Made by a program: the position numbers and the translations under genes. Positions 1 to 8,643 of a DNA stretch of 26,980 bases are shown here, piece after piece; positions within the stretch are counted from its first letter, which is position 1, and each line of letters starts with the position of its first letter. This DNA comes from JAEUSG01 sp964590225 (GTDB lineage: Bacteria; Fibrobacterota; OXYB2-FULL-49-7; JAEUSG01): NCBI GenBank assembly GCA_964590225.1, contig CAZPWS010000043.1, forward strand, positions 1 through 26,980, given 5' to 3'. The notes below the pieces were generated by a model that was not told the DNA's origin, searched no databases, and saw nothing but the letters and a program-made list of their open reading frames with translations.

Positions 1-120
1 AATGTCAGGTAATAACTCCTTTAAATTTGGTAAAATAGGGTGACGAATGTGGGTTCTAGCCATACACTGAAATCATCAGAAAACTACAAGTTAGACAAGG
101 CACTGACCAAGGACTAACGA

Positions 121-298
121 ACGGCTCGAGAATGGGACTCACCACTTCGACATTCGAGTTCGATGGCCCGCCGCCCGCCGAAGAAGCGTTCCTTCGAGAG
201 CTTCGTTCGCGCGTCGGAGACGTCTCGGGGATCGAGAGTTATGCACGGGTCGGGTCGAAAGTGTAGGTGTGCTGCCTCCTCGATCCGTACACGCCGTC
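121..298. other. GC-rich block of foreign-looking composition
   Basis: This stretch is visibly richer in G and C than anything else in the window. In the frame starting at 132, 29 of the 44 codons before the first stop end in G or C, while neighbouring genes favour A/T. The change back to AT-rich sequence falls near 295-300. The block could be a short insertion, a remnant of transferred DNA, or a chimeric assembly join close to the window edge. No inverted repeats or target-site duplication were seen at its borders. Confidence 0.55.
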
Positions 299-542
299 CT
301 ACACTTCTGATACAGTAACCTATACAAACAGGTTAATATATGAGGGGAAAAAAAACGGAAAAGAATATGATGGTACTTTCACTCTAACCCCCGACAGTAC
401 GCTAACCTTAAAAGAGAACACTGCTCTTTTCGGGTCGCCTTCCTACGGTGAGTACAAGTATCGACTTATTGCCCTGACAGATAATGAATTGAGGCTCGCA
501 ACAGTTACCTCCGCCCCTATAACCTACCGTAGAGTAAATTGA
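132..542 (+). pseudogene. Degenerate or chimeric reading frame with internal TAG; C-terminal part of an unknown protein
   Basis: One frame runs from ATG 132 to the stop at 540-542 and is broken only by TAG at 264-266. The first part (44 codons) is GC-rich and acidic. After the TAG the frame continues from GTG 267 for 91 codons. From about 298 on it is AT-rich and reads like the end of an ordinary beta-strand-rich secreted or lipocalin-like protein, with residues such as YEGKKNGKEYDG and YKYRLIALTDNELRL. The downstream part probably belonged to a native gene that lost its 5' end, and the upstream part to something else. I do not recognise either family. The call as a broken gene is inference from composition and the in-frame stop. 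Confidence 0.4.
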
Positions 543-596
543 ACAGGTACTTTTCCAAGTAATATCTATTTTGGGATAGAATTGATTATTGTTTTA

Positions 597-1748
597 TCAA
601 GCGATAGCACAAGTCTCTTCAGAATATTTTTGTAAAGAAAGATTTGGTTCAGCTGTGTGGTTGGATAGCGACTTCACAATTTGTTTGGCTATTATCTCTC
701 CAAATATTGGCGGAACAGAGTTACCGATTTGAAGATTCTTTGAAATCTTGCTACCATAAAATTTATACGAATCGTTAAAACCCTGTAATCGTGCCCCTTC
801 TCTTGTACTCAAAGCCCTATTTTGGTACGGATGGATACAACGAGATGATGAGGGTGTCCCAAAATTTCTCGTAATAGTTGGAGATGGTTGATTTGGCCAT
901 AATCTGGCATATGTATTCGCAAAATAACTTTTTGGTTTTAATCTTTCTGGTAGGTTGTCAACAGTTCCACCTTGAGGAATTAGACTCAGAATTTCCACCA
1001 TCTTGTCTCCGTAATTGGAGCTATTATGCTCTGTCAATATCTTTTCGTCCCCTCTTAATATATGTTGATATTCATTCTGTGGTTCGGATAAATATGTATC
1101 AGAAGAATCGTTCGTCGATAAAGGTGGTAAATCAGAGATTGCATCTAATAGTGAAAGTTTGGGCAGACCACCGAAAATATCCTGTATTTCAAAATGGCTT
1201 GGAGAAGGAAGAAACACGGCTGGTAGTTCTCGTTTCCATCCAATAATTATTGTTCTATGCCGCTTTTGTGGCAAACCAAAGTCAGAGGCTTCAAGGATTG
1301 AAGAAACTAGATCAAATCCCATCGCTTTTAATTCGTTTGTCAATATAACAAAGGCTTCGCCATTATACATGCGTTTGAAGCCAGCTACATTTTCAAAAAT
1401 TATGTATGAAGGATTTATTTCATAAACTGCTCGTAAGTATTCATAAAAAAGGCTATTTCTTGGATCTTTTTTGTTTTTTGAACCAACCGTGCTAAAACCC
1501 TGGCATGGTGGCCCACCTGAAAGAAGAGATATATTACTAACACCGATTTTTTTTATCTCTTCTATAAAATTAATTTCGTGAATATCCTTGTTCAACATCA
1601 CGGTGTTGGGATGGTTAATAGAAAAGGTTGTAGCAAAATCCTTCTCAATTTCATTTGCCAATAAAACCCTAAAGCCAGCCCTCTCAAGACCGAGACTTAA
1701 ACCACCAGCACCTGCAAATAATTCAACAGCAGTAAAGTTTGACTTCAT
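597..1748 (-). CDS. DNA (cytosine-5) methyltransferase of a type II restriction-modification system
   Basis: This 383-residue enzyme would methylate cytosine at C5 within a short recognition site, using S-adenosylmethionine. Conserved C5-MTase motifs are in order: motif I FAGAGGLSLGLE (about 11-22), motif IV GGPPCQGFSTVG with catalytic Cys82, motif VI ENVAGF (about 129-134), motif VIII QKRHRTIIIG, and in the C-terminal half motif X GNSVPP. The target-recognition region lies between motifs VIII and IX. Length is normal for the family. The ATG at 1746-1748 overlaps the stop of the upstream gene as ATGA, which suggests translational coupling. That upstream neighbour looks like the cognate endonuclease. 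No vsr repair gene is present. The recognition sequence cannot be read from this sequence alone. Confidence 0.95.
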   Translation of the reverse strand: MKSNFTAVELFAGAGGLSLGLERAGFRVLLANEIEKDFATTFSINHPNTVMLNKDIHEINFIEEIKKIGVSNISLLSGGPPCQGFSTVGSKNKKDPRNSLFYEYLRAVYEINPSYIIFENVAGFKRMYNGEAFVILTNELKAMGFDLVSSILEASDFGLPQKRHRTIIIGWKRELPAVFLPSPSHFEIQDIFGGLPKLSLLDAISDLPPLSTNDSSDTYLSEPQNEYQHILRGDEKILTEHNSSNYGDKMVEILSLIPQGGTVDNLPERLKPKSYFANTYARLWPNQPSPTITRNFGTPSSSRCIHPYQNRALSTREGARLQGFNDSYKFYGSKISKNLQIGNSVPPIFGEIIAKQIVKSLSNHTAEPNLSLQKYSEETCAIA

Positions 1749-2524
1749 AAATCCAGTTCCAAATCCATGAGTGTAGGCGCTGCGTCAAGAAGCCTCCATT
1801 TAAAATAATTCTGATCGATTGATAATACGCTCTGCCCTTCCATCTGCTGCCTTGTAACAAAGTTGACATCGTCATCTTCTATCTTGTTGATTTGCACGAA
1901 GGCAACTTGGCCATTATAGAGATCAATATGTACGCATACAGTTTTAATGCCATTCTCAGCATAAATTCTTTTTGCTTCCCTTATTTTGTGTTCTTTAATA
2001 TCATTAGTACCCTGAAACCCCGATTGTATTTCTAAATGCAAGGCAGTTCCATTTATACTGGCCTTTAGATCAGCCGTTGGGGTTCTCTTGAAAGTATTGA
2101 TGTTTTGAAGACTATCATCACCAATTCGCATAATTTCTGTTGCAGGAATAGAAAATATAGCCGACAAGGAAGGTATAAAATATTCACAAACAACATATCC
2201 TCTTAACCAAGAAAAAAGAACATCTTCAGGTCGTCGTTTTTGGTTATTTAGTTTAGAGAGTAAACCATGCTCTTTAAGTATGGAAAGAGTATGCGAAATA
2301 GATGTCTCAAAAAACGCTGACAGATTCGCTGGCCTATATTTGTCTGGAATAATGCCATTTATACGCGTTATAACATCTTTAATTCTTGTACAAAGAGCAT
2401 CAATATATTCATAATCTATTAGAGGTATAATGTCTTTTGCTGCCAAAAATAACTTGGCATCATTTTGATTTGTAAATCCAATCTTTTTTCTGTATTCTCT
2501 GAAGTATGTTGCCGGATTAGTCAT
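1745..2524 (-). CDS. Probable type II restriction endonuclease partner (PD-(D/E)XK-like)
   Basis: This 259-residue soluble protein lies directly upstream of the C5 methyltransferase and overlaps it by ATGA, the usual arrangement for a restriction enzyme and its methylase. A candidate catalytic core is Asp152 (TADLKA) followed by Glu165-Ile-Gln167 (LHLEIQSG). This is a D...E-x-Q variant of the PD-(D/E)XK signature, as known in BglII, and a Lys/Arg-rich helix (HKIREAKR) follows. The N-terminal half is helical and resembles no family I can name. A good SD site (GGAG, 6-8 bases upstream) supports the ATG at 2524. The endonuclease role rests mainly on context. The family and target site are unknown to me. 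Confidence 0.75.
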   Translation of the reverse strand: MTNPATYFREYRKKIGFTNQNDAKLFLAAKDIIPLIDYEYIDALCTRIKDVITRINGIIPDKYRPANLSAFFETSISHTLSILKEHGLLSKLNNQKRRPEDVLFSWLRGYVVCEYFIPSLSAIFSIPATEIMRIGDDSLQNINTFKRTPTADLKASINGTALHLEIQSGFQGTNDIKEHKIREAKRIYAENGIKTVCVHIDLYNGQVAFVQINKIEDDDVNFVTRQQMEGQSVLSIDQNYFKWRLLDAAPTLMDLELDL

Positions 2525-2668
2525 TCTTACTCCATCATGTCCAACCTCTCGCCTATTTCAGTAAAATAATAAAAGAGAAACCAGCCCTGCTAAACTACGC
2601 ATTCAGTTGTATCGCCGAGAACATTGTTTTTCTAAAACGATCTTATAAAGATAGCAGCGAGCCCCTTT

Positions 2669-2998
2669 CTACCTATTAATATGGATAGAACGAATGGTCT
2701 TAGGCTTTAGTTCTACTTTTTTTCTGTAAATAAGCAGTGAATCGGCATAGGCTTCTAAAAAGTATGGAGCACCATTATTTGGAATTGAACGAATAGTATA
2801 GCGACCATAATTATCCGTTATTTTACCGATACTTTTACCAAATTTAGAACTAACAACATGAATTGTGATTCCTGGTATTGCCGCAGTATCCTGATTGGTC
2901 ACCAAAAATACTGAGCCTGAAATCTCACTTCCTGCCGCATGAACAGGTGCGACATTAACTAGTAGCACTATGAAAAAAGCCAACAACAAGCGGTTCAT
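2669..2998 (-). CDS. Small secreted protein with carboxypeptidase-regulatory/transthyretin-like fold
   Basis: This 109-residue protein begins with a clear signal peptide (MNRLLLAFFIVLLVNVAPVHA, residues 1-21). The mature part has the pattern of a carboxypeptidase-regulatory-like (CarboxypepD_reg) beta-sandwich: SGSVFLVTNQD, a PGITIHV strand, and TDNYGRYTIRSIPN, the typical turn before the last strands. It would sit in the periplasm or outside the cell and probably bind or scaffold something. No catalytic residues are seen. Its ATG overlaps the stop of the membrane protein upstream (ATGA), so the two are probably translated together. The domain assignment is by pattern only. Confidence 0.7.
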   Translation of the reverse strand: MNRLLLAFFIVLLVNVAPVHAAGSEISGSVFLVTNQDTAAIPGITIHVVSSKFGKSIGKITDNYGRYTIRSIPNNGAPYFLEAYADSLLIYRKKVELKPKTIRSIHINR

Positions 2999-3597
2999 TC
3001 GCCAAAACCTCCGCTCAGTTCCGTTATGTGAGTTGGTAAAGGCTCTATTAAAGATAAGTCCGGAGGTGTATTAAGTAAAGTTGCAGCATTTCCAGAAGGA
3101 GTAAGGGTAATTGTTCCAAGATCAAGTTTGCCGTTAAGCAAATAGCTTAAAGGGTAAGGACCTAATTCCTCCTCTTTATATAGTGGGGCAGTTGCCTTTA
3201 CTTTAAGTATTAGCTGATTAAGTGCAAGAGTTCCGGATAAAATACCGGATTCACTGTTTTTTACATTTAGTTGAACAGGAAAAGCAAAAATTTCAACCTT
3301 TAAATTTTTAATCGCAGCCGGATTTTTTTCACCTGCCACAATAATTGAAGGTAATTCTTTAGGGCGCGACGATATGAGTGCCGCTACGATAAAGGCAAGG
3401 CCAATAATAAAGAGTGCAAGAGCAGGAACATGGGTAGTAAGTTTTAGCTGTTTTTTCCATTCGATTGAAAGCGCGCCTTTTTGGGAAGTGGCTTCAAGCG
3501 AAATTACCCCCCGCCAAAGAAGAAAAATACCGCCAGAGACAAGTAAAAGCCCGCATACAGCAGATATTATTACAGTTATGTTGAATGATTCAGCCAT
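2995..3597 (-). CDS. Membrane protein with two TM helices and an extracytoplasmic domain, function unknown
   Basis: From ATG 3597 the protein has 200 residues. A first hydrophobic helix (VIISAVCGLLLVSGGIFLLW) is followed by a loop, a second helix (PALALFIIGLAFIVAALIS), and about 120 polar residues predicted to face the periplasm. An in-frame ATG at 3627 would add ten residues (MTTYRGIFCF). Neither start has an obvious SD site. I prefer 3597 because it places the first TM near the N-terminus. The gene is divergent from the phosphatase at 3678 and overlaps the next gene by ATGA. I do not recognise the family. Confidence 0.7.
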   Translation of the reverse strand: MAESFNITVIISAVCGLLLVSGGIFLLWRGVISLEATSQKGALSIEWKKQLKLTTHVPALALFIIGLAFIVAALISSRPKELPSIIVAGEKNPAAIKNLKVEIFAFPVQLNVKNSESGILSGTLALNQLILKVKATAPLYKEEELGPYPLSYLLNGKLDLGTITLTPSGNAATLLNTPPDLSLIEPLPTHITELSGGFGE

Positions 3598-3634
3598 GAA
3601 GCAAAATATACCACGGTAAGTTGTCATTTCGCAA

Positions 3635-3664
3635 TTGTTTATTTGTATCGGTTCAATCTATATT
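3635..3664 (+). promoter_or_regulatory. Candidate sigma-70-type promoter for the phosphatase gene
   Basis: TTGTTT (3635-3640) and TATATT (3659-3664) are separated by 18 bases. Transcription would start near 3671, leaving only a few bases before the ATG at 3678. No SD site is present there, so a very short leader or leaderless transcript would fit. AT-rich intergenic DNA produces such matches by chance. Confidence 0.3.
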
Positions 3665-3677
3665 CTAAATACAATTT

Positions 3678-5204
3678 ATGGACAAGAATGATCAGGAGCT
3701 TTTTTACGCGCTGAATAAGCAGAACGATGAGTTGAAAAATCAGCTCATGGCTACTTCCGTATTGACTGAAATCACCAAGATAATGATGTCAACCAATAAT
3801 TTGGAGGGGGTATTTCGGACTCTGCTTCTCGGGATTAACGAAACCATGAATTTTGAGAGGATTGTACTCTTTAAAGTTGCTGCAGATGAGTTTTGTCTTA
3901 ATCCGTTGCAATGGGTAGGTTTTGACGATAATGTTGTTAAGGATATTCGTGTACCACTCAGTTTTATCGATGGTGGCGAGCTCGCCGATTCCATTTTTCT
4001 TAACAGACCGGTTATAGCTGACCCTATCTCTTCAGACGAGGAATTTATTAGACGATGGAAAACCAAGGCCTATCTTGCGGTTCCCATAGTTACCAAGTCT
4101 TTTAGTCGCTGCTGGGAGAATGGCGCTTGTGTCAAAAAAGAGTGTCCTGTATTTGGAATGCCTTCAGTAAACTGCTGGTGTGTCAAGGGTGCTGGATTGC
4201 GACACACATATGGAAGCGAGGATGACCGCCGGAAAAAATGTGTAAAGTGCGATTATTTTAAGGGACAATATGTTCTTTTCCTAGATAAGCCATCTCAAGA
4301 GGTGCTGGCGACAAGCGACGATATTATTATTCTTACTACTTTGGCTAATCAGACAGGAATAATCGTTGACAACTTTCAGAGCTACGAAAATCTTGAAAAA
4401 GCGCATAATGAGTTAAAGACAATAAACATTAAAATCAATAAAATAAACAGGGAGCTTAAGGAGGCTCAAACGCGGATTAACAGGGACCTTGAGCAGGCAC
4501 AGACTATCCAGCTGGGGTTATTACCGCAGACATTTCCTAAAACGGATAAATTTGACTGCGCAGCTACATATATTCCGGCTACAAAAGTAGGCGGTGACTA
4601 TTACGATTTATTCGAAATAGAGCGGGATGTTTTTTCTCTTCTTGTGGGAGATGTTTCGGGTCACGGAATTGCTGCCGCGCTTATAATGTCAATGGCAAAA
4701 ATTCTTATAAAATCACATGCCGACCCGTCATCTGCCAAAGTAACGCTCGATAAAGTCAATTCTGTGCTTACAAGGGATATTAAGAACGATAACTTTATTA
4801 CAATGTTTTATGCAGTGCTTGATTTTAAGAATAAGAAAGTCATATATGCGTCTGCTGGACATAACCCCATTCTTTTAGCAAACAGAGCGACAAAGGATGT
4901 TCGTCAGATTAAAGCCGATGGCATATTCCTTGGCGTGTTCGACAGCGCAATGGTAAGCGATAATACTATGTCTATAGATGGAGATGAACGGATTGTATTA
5001 TACACCGACGGTTTAACCGAGGCGGAAAACTTTTCGGGAGATATGTATGGGCTTGAAAGGTTAGCGGAAATCGTGAAAAATACATTAAACCTTTCTCCCG
5101 AAGAGACCAAGGAGGAGATTCTCAAAGATTTCAGGCAACACATCAAGTCAATTCCTGTTGAGGACGATGTTACGCTGCTTGTTCTTGATTTTAAGAGCCA
5201 ATAA
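3678..5204 (+). CDS. GAF-domain PP2C-type (SpoIIE/RsbU-like) serine phosphatase with Cys-rich insert
   Basis: This 508-residue cytoplasmic regulator probably dephosphorylates a STAS-type or other phosphoprotein in response to a signal. Residues about 27-235 form a GAF domain. It is interrupted at 145-195 by a Cys-rich segment (C145, C151, C156, C166, C168, C188, C191; pattern CW..C..CP...CWC...CVKC) that resembles the two-CW metal-binding type. A coiled coil (about 236-285) leads into the SpoIIE domain (290-507). Metal-binding acidic motifs are visible there: GGDYYD (305-310), VGDVSGHG (323-330), YTDGLTE (442-448) and EDDVTLLV near the end. The GAF-linker-SpoIIE order is typical of RsbU-like phosphatases. 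The next gene begins one base after its stop, so they are likely co-transcribed. Confidence 0.9.
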   Translation: MDKNDQELFYALNKQNDELKNQLMATSVLTEITKIMMSTNNLEGVFRTLLLGINETMNFERIVLFKVAADEFCLNPLQWVGFDDNVVKDIRVPLSFIDGGELADSIFLNRPVIADPISSDEEFIRRWKTKAYLAVPIVTKSFSRCWENGACVKKECPVFGMPSVNCWCVKGAGLRHTYGSEDDRRKKCVKCDYFKGQYVLFLDKPSQEVLATSDDIIILTTLANQTGIIVDNFQSYENLEKAHNELKTINIKINKINRELKEAQTRINRDLEQAQTIQLGLLPQTFPKTDKFDCAATYIPATKVGGDYYDLFEIERDVFSLLVGDVSGHGIAAALIMSMAKILIKSHADPSSAKVTLDKVNSVLTRDIKNDNFITMFYAVLDFKNKKVIYASAGHNPILLANRATKDVRQIKADGIFLGVFDSAMVSDNTMSIDGDERIVLYTDGLTEAENFSGDMYGLERLAEIVKNTLNLSPEETKEEILKDFRQHIKSIPVEDDVTLLVLDFKSQ

Positions 5205-5205
5205 A

Positions 5206-8200
5206 ATGATTAGCAATAGACAGGTATTCCTGTTTCTGCTGTCGTTTTTCGTTGCTGTTTTTGGCGCATATAACTCCCCATCAATCATGGTCAATGCTAC
5301 AAAAATAGTTCAGAGTAATATTGATACTCTTTTGTTTTCGGAATCTTTTGTAATGGATAAATCTGTAACAATTTTAAAAAAGGGGGTGCCAATAGATCGT
5401 TATCTTTGGCGGCTTCAGAATGGAGACAACCCGGTAATCACAATTTTATACACGCGAGAAGAACCTGAAACACTAACCATACAATATTCCGTACCATCAC
5501 TTCCAATAGGATCTGTATTCAGAAAAAGAACAGCTATTACAGCGGACGAGGCAATTAATATTGCCGATTCAGAAAATACAGATGAAGATAACAATCGTTC
5601 TGAAAGTGACAAAGAAAACAATATTGTGGTAGGAGGTAGTAAGACTGTTGGGATAACTGTTGGCTCTGGAGGCGCGCTAACGATAAATCAGACTCTTGAT
5701 TTATCTGTTTATGGTGAAATTAGTAAAGGAGTTGAAGTTAGAGCGCGGCTTCTTGACAATAACCTTCCTTTTAAAAGCGAAGGAACAACCGAGTCACTCA
5801 GAGAAATAGATAAGATTGTAATGGAAATTCGTGCTCAAAATGGCGCACTTATTTTTGGTGACCAAAGCTTCACAGATAATAACAGCCATTTTGTGCAGTT
5901 TGATAGAAAGATTAAAGGGATCAGCGGTGAACTAAAAGGACCATATTATCAGATTAATGCCGGCGCGGCGCTTTCGGATGGAGTCTTCCATTCACATACA
6001 TTCAGCGGTGTTGAAGGTCGTCAAGGCCCCTATATCATTATTGATGGTCGTGGACGGGCGGGAGCAGTAGTACTTGCAGGAACAGAAAAGGTTTTTGTAA
6101 ATGGCAGCATCAAGGTTAGAGGAGAGGGAAATGATTATACAATGGACTACAGCACCGGCCGGCTTACCTTTACTTCAAAATGTTTCATTACAGGAGACGA
6201 TGTAATTACTGTTGAATTTGAATTTCTTGATTCTGATTATTATAAATCGGTACTCAAAGCAGGAACACGCCTATCCCTAATGAATAATAGATTACAGCTT
6301 GTATTTTCGGGATTAAAGGACGAAGACGACTACAAAAATCCAGCAGCAGCAGAATTTACAGAAAAAGAGATGGAGGGACTACGGTTGTCCGGTGATTCTG
6401 CGGTGGCAGACGGAAATGGGGCAAGAAAGATTTCGTTTGAATATGCCGGTATTTTGCGTGGGTTTTATACTTATGAACTACCTTTCGGCTTTTCTGACTC
6501 TCACTATGTTTACCATAATGCTACCGACACCCCTCTTTTTAGAGGAAAAGATATTTACGATGTTACTTTTCTTGGAACAGGGGAAGGCAGGGGAGACTAT
6601 ACAAGAGATATCGTTACGGATTCATCTGATCCTGGTAGAACGGGGACTTATTCAACGGCTCGGGTTATTTACCGTTTTGTAGGTGATGGAAATGGTGACT
6701 ACAAGCCGGGCCGGGTAATTGTCTCTCCTATAAAGCATAATGTGGGGTATGGAGCCTATTTATATAAAGATTCTGTTTTTTCGGGCAGAGGCGAAATTGC
6801 ACTTAGCCAGAAGGATTTAAACACCCTTTCCCATCTTGACGATGATGATAATACAGGTTATGCTTTTTTTAATGATTTATTGGTCAAGTTAGGTGCATTA
6901 ACGCTTAACTTGAAACAAGAGGAGATAAATGACAAATTCCGAGCACCTGGCGCTATAAAAAATGGGTATCAGTTCAGTAAGTTATGGAATATTTCTCAAA
7001 GCATTATTGGTGCAAAAGGAGTTTCCAGTCAAGAGGCTGAGGCGGTTTTGCGGCTGCCATTAGCAGGAGAAATAAGGGGCGGCGGCGGACGCCTTAAAAT
7101 TGGCAACATCCTTGCGTATAGAGGAGAAGCTTCCGGAAATTTATCACTTGATATTATTGATAGGTTGCGATTCGGGATAGGATACATCAGGACAGAAGAA
7201 ATAAATTTTACCGATGAAATGTATCGCCTCCGTCTTTTTGGAGAGAAGGCTATTTATGCTACCATACCCTCTTTTTCTTTTGAAGGGGACTATGGCAGCA
7301 GTGCAATATCGCAGGAGGGCAGAGTAGGTGTTCGGAGTAAGCATAGCGGTTCAGTAACGGGATCAACGGTTATAGCGGGAAGGGTTGACAGTAAAAAAGA
7401 AAACAATGGGTGGATCGATTCTTCAACTGCACTGACATGGATTAATAATTTAAATATTGATTTTGGGAAACCATTACAAGCTGATATTTCTGCCTCAAAC
7501 AGGATAAACAACAGATTGTATCATGGCGCAGAAAGTCGTGTGAATAGCGCTATTATTTCGACCAATGGTCGGAGTTCCTTATTTAATGAGGCCTTTGAGC
7601 AGCGATTAAAGTATAACATGTCAGCAGAACAATCGCAGGTAATGACTACCATTTATTTGCCTGTTCCTGCAGGAACAGGGTCATATATCAAGGATTCGCT
7701 GACACATGAATACATTTATCGGGAAGGAGGAAACTTTATATATGGCGGACTTGTTGCGGACACATTATCACCATTAAAAGATGGTCTGAAAACAGAAATA
7801 TTATATGGTTTTACTTTCCTGCCCGGCAACTTAATGTTGGAGAGTGTAAAGCGTGGATTTCTAAAATATATTACTGTTAGAACCGACTTGACAGGCGAAC
7901 AAGAAGCAGGAAGAAGTGACGATATTCCTTTTTGGCGTTTGTATCTGCCGGATATCAATAAAGATAGAGCTGCCCGTACCCCTTTGTATTTTTACAGGCT
8001 GGAGTCGGTAAATGAGGTTGCCTTTATATCAAAGACAAGGCTTGATAAATATGTTAAATTTTATTTTACGCCAAAACACCGTTTTAGCACAAGAACTGAG
8101 CGCGAAAGTGATCGTTGGGAAAGCATGGATTATATGCTGACAATAGGTTATCCGTTAAGTAAAAATATTTCGTTAATACAGAAGTCAAAGCTTGAGGAGA

Positions 8201-8637
8201 TAAAAAGGTATTCGGCACTTACGGGGAACAAATACAATGTTATGAATAAAAAAGTATCGGCTGACATTAGATATAAAAAAGGAGTACTGGAAGATGTTTT
8301 TTGTGAATTAACTGCGGGTATTTCGAGCGTTACCCCTTCATATGCGGCAACCATTCCATTCATTTACAATGAGATTGGCTATGCACGGAGCTTTGTAAAG
8401 GGTGGACGGATGTCGGTGAAACATTCCATTTCGAGAGTTTCCTATGACGGCGCACTCTCTATTCCCTTTGAGGCTGCGGACGGAAAGAGGGGGGGGGTTA
8501 CTAACATGGTTGCAGTCGCTGGCAGCATTGAAGCAGGAAAGAACATTAATATTGATTTGTATATAAACTGGGAAAATAACAGCAAAGAAGAAAAACCCTT
8601 AGCAAGGGCGAATATGGAGTTAAAGGCATTTTTTTAA
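5206..8637 (+). CDS. Very large outer-membrane beta-barrel/surface protein, unknown function
   Basis: I start this 1143-residue protein at ATG 5206, one base after the phosphatase stop, because a signal peptide follows directly (MISNRQVFLFLLSFFVAVFG). An in-frame TTG at 5158 would add 16 unlikely residues. The body is rich in alternating hydrophobic/polar strands, glycine and aromatic residues, as in outer-membrane barrels. Around residues 293-325 it has the motif KVFVNG...RG..NDYTMDY..GRLTFT, which I associate with large outer-membrane proteins of FCB-type bacteria. The Omp85 gene starts six bases downstream, so this protein could be its client or partner. A run of nine G lies near the 3' end. 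No enzymatic motif was seen. Confidence 0.75.
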   Translation: MISNRQVFLFLLSFFVAVFGAYNSPSIMVNATKIVQSNIDTLLFSESFVMDKSVTILKKGVPIDRYLWRLQNGDNPVITILYTREEPETLTIQYSVPSLPIGSVFRKRTAITADEAINIADSENTDEDNNRSESDKENNIVVGGSKTVGITVGSGGALTINQTLDLSVYGEISKGVEVRARLLDNNLPFKSEGTTESLREIDKIVMEIRAQNGALIFGDQSFTDNNSHFVQFDRKIKGISGELKGPYYQINAGAALSDGVFHSHTFSGVEGRQGPYIIIDGRGRAGAVVLAGTEKVFVNGSIKVRGEGNDYTMDYSTGRLTFTSKCFITGDDVITVEFEFLDSDYYKSVLKAGTRLSLMNNRLQLVFSGLKDEDDYKNPAAAEFTEKEMEGLRLSGDSAVADGNGARKISFEYAGILRGFYTYELPFGFSDSHYVYHNATDTPLFRGKDIYDVTFLGTGEGRGDYTRDIVTDSSDPGRTGTYSTARVIYRFVGDGNGDYKPGRVIVSPIKHNVGYGAYLYKDSVFSGRGEIALSQKDLNTLSHLDDDDNTGYAFFNDLLVKLGALTLNLKQEEINDKFRAPGAIKNGYQFSKLWNISQSIIGAKGVSSQEAEAVLRLPLAGEIRGGGGRLKIGNILAYRGEASGNLSLDIIDRLRFGIGYIRTEEINFTDEMYRLRLFGEKAIYATIPSFSFEGDYGSSAISQEGRVGVRSKHSGSVTGSTVIAGRVDSKKENNGWIDSSTALTWINNLNIDFGKPLQADISASNRINNRLYHGAESRVNSAIISTNGRSSLFNEAFEQRLKYNMSAEQSQVMTTIYLPVPAGTGSYIKDSLTHEYIYREGGNFIYGGLVADTLSPLKDGLKTEILYGFTFLPGNLMLESVKRGFLKYITVRTDLTGEQEAGRSDDIPFWRLYLPDINKDRAARTPLYFYRLESVNEVAFISKTRLDKYVKFYFTPKHRFSTRTERESDRWESMDYMLTIGYPLSKNISLIQKSKLEEIKRYSALTGNKYNVMNKKVSADIRYKKGVLEDVFCELTAGISSVTPSYAATIPFIYNEIGYARSFVKGGRMSVKHSISRVSYDGALSIPFEAADGKRGGVTNMVAVAGSIEAGKNINIDLYINWENNSKEEKPLARANMELKAFF
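8489..8497 (+). repeat. Run of nine G in the barrel-protein gene
   Basis: Nine consecutive G occur inside the coding region and read in frame as Arg-Gly-Gly-Val. A gain or loss of one G would change roughly the last 46 codons of the protein, including the C-terminal strands. It could be a phase-variation tract or simply an error-prone homopolymer. Confidence 0.9.
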
Positions 8638-8643
8638 AAAGTC

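Noticed and set aside
2640..2652. Small inverted repeat ATCTT-ATA-AAGAT
   Set aside because: It is only five bases per arm, AT-rich and has no T-run, so it is too weak for a terminator.
5158..5205. Upstream TTG start extending the large barrel protein by 16 residues
   Set aside because: It overlaps the phosphatase gene and precedes the signal peptide; ATG 5206 gives a proper signal peptide.
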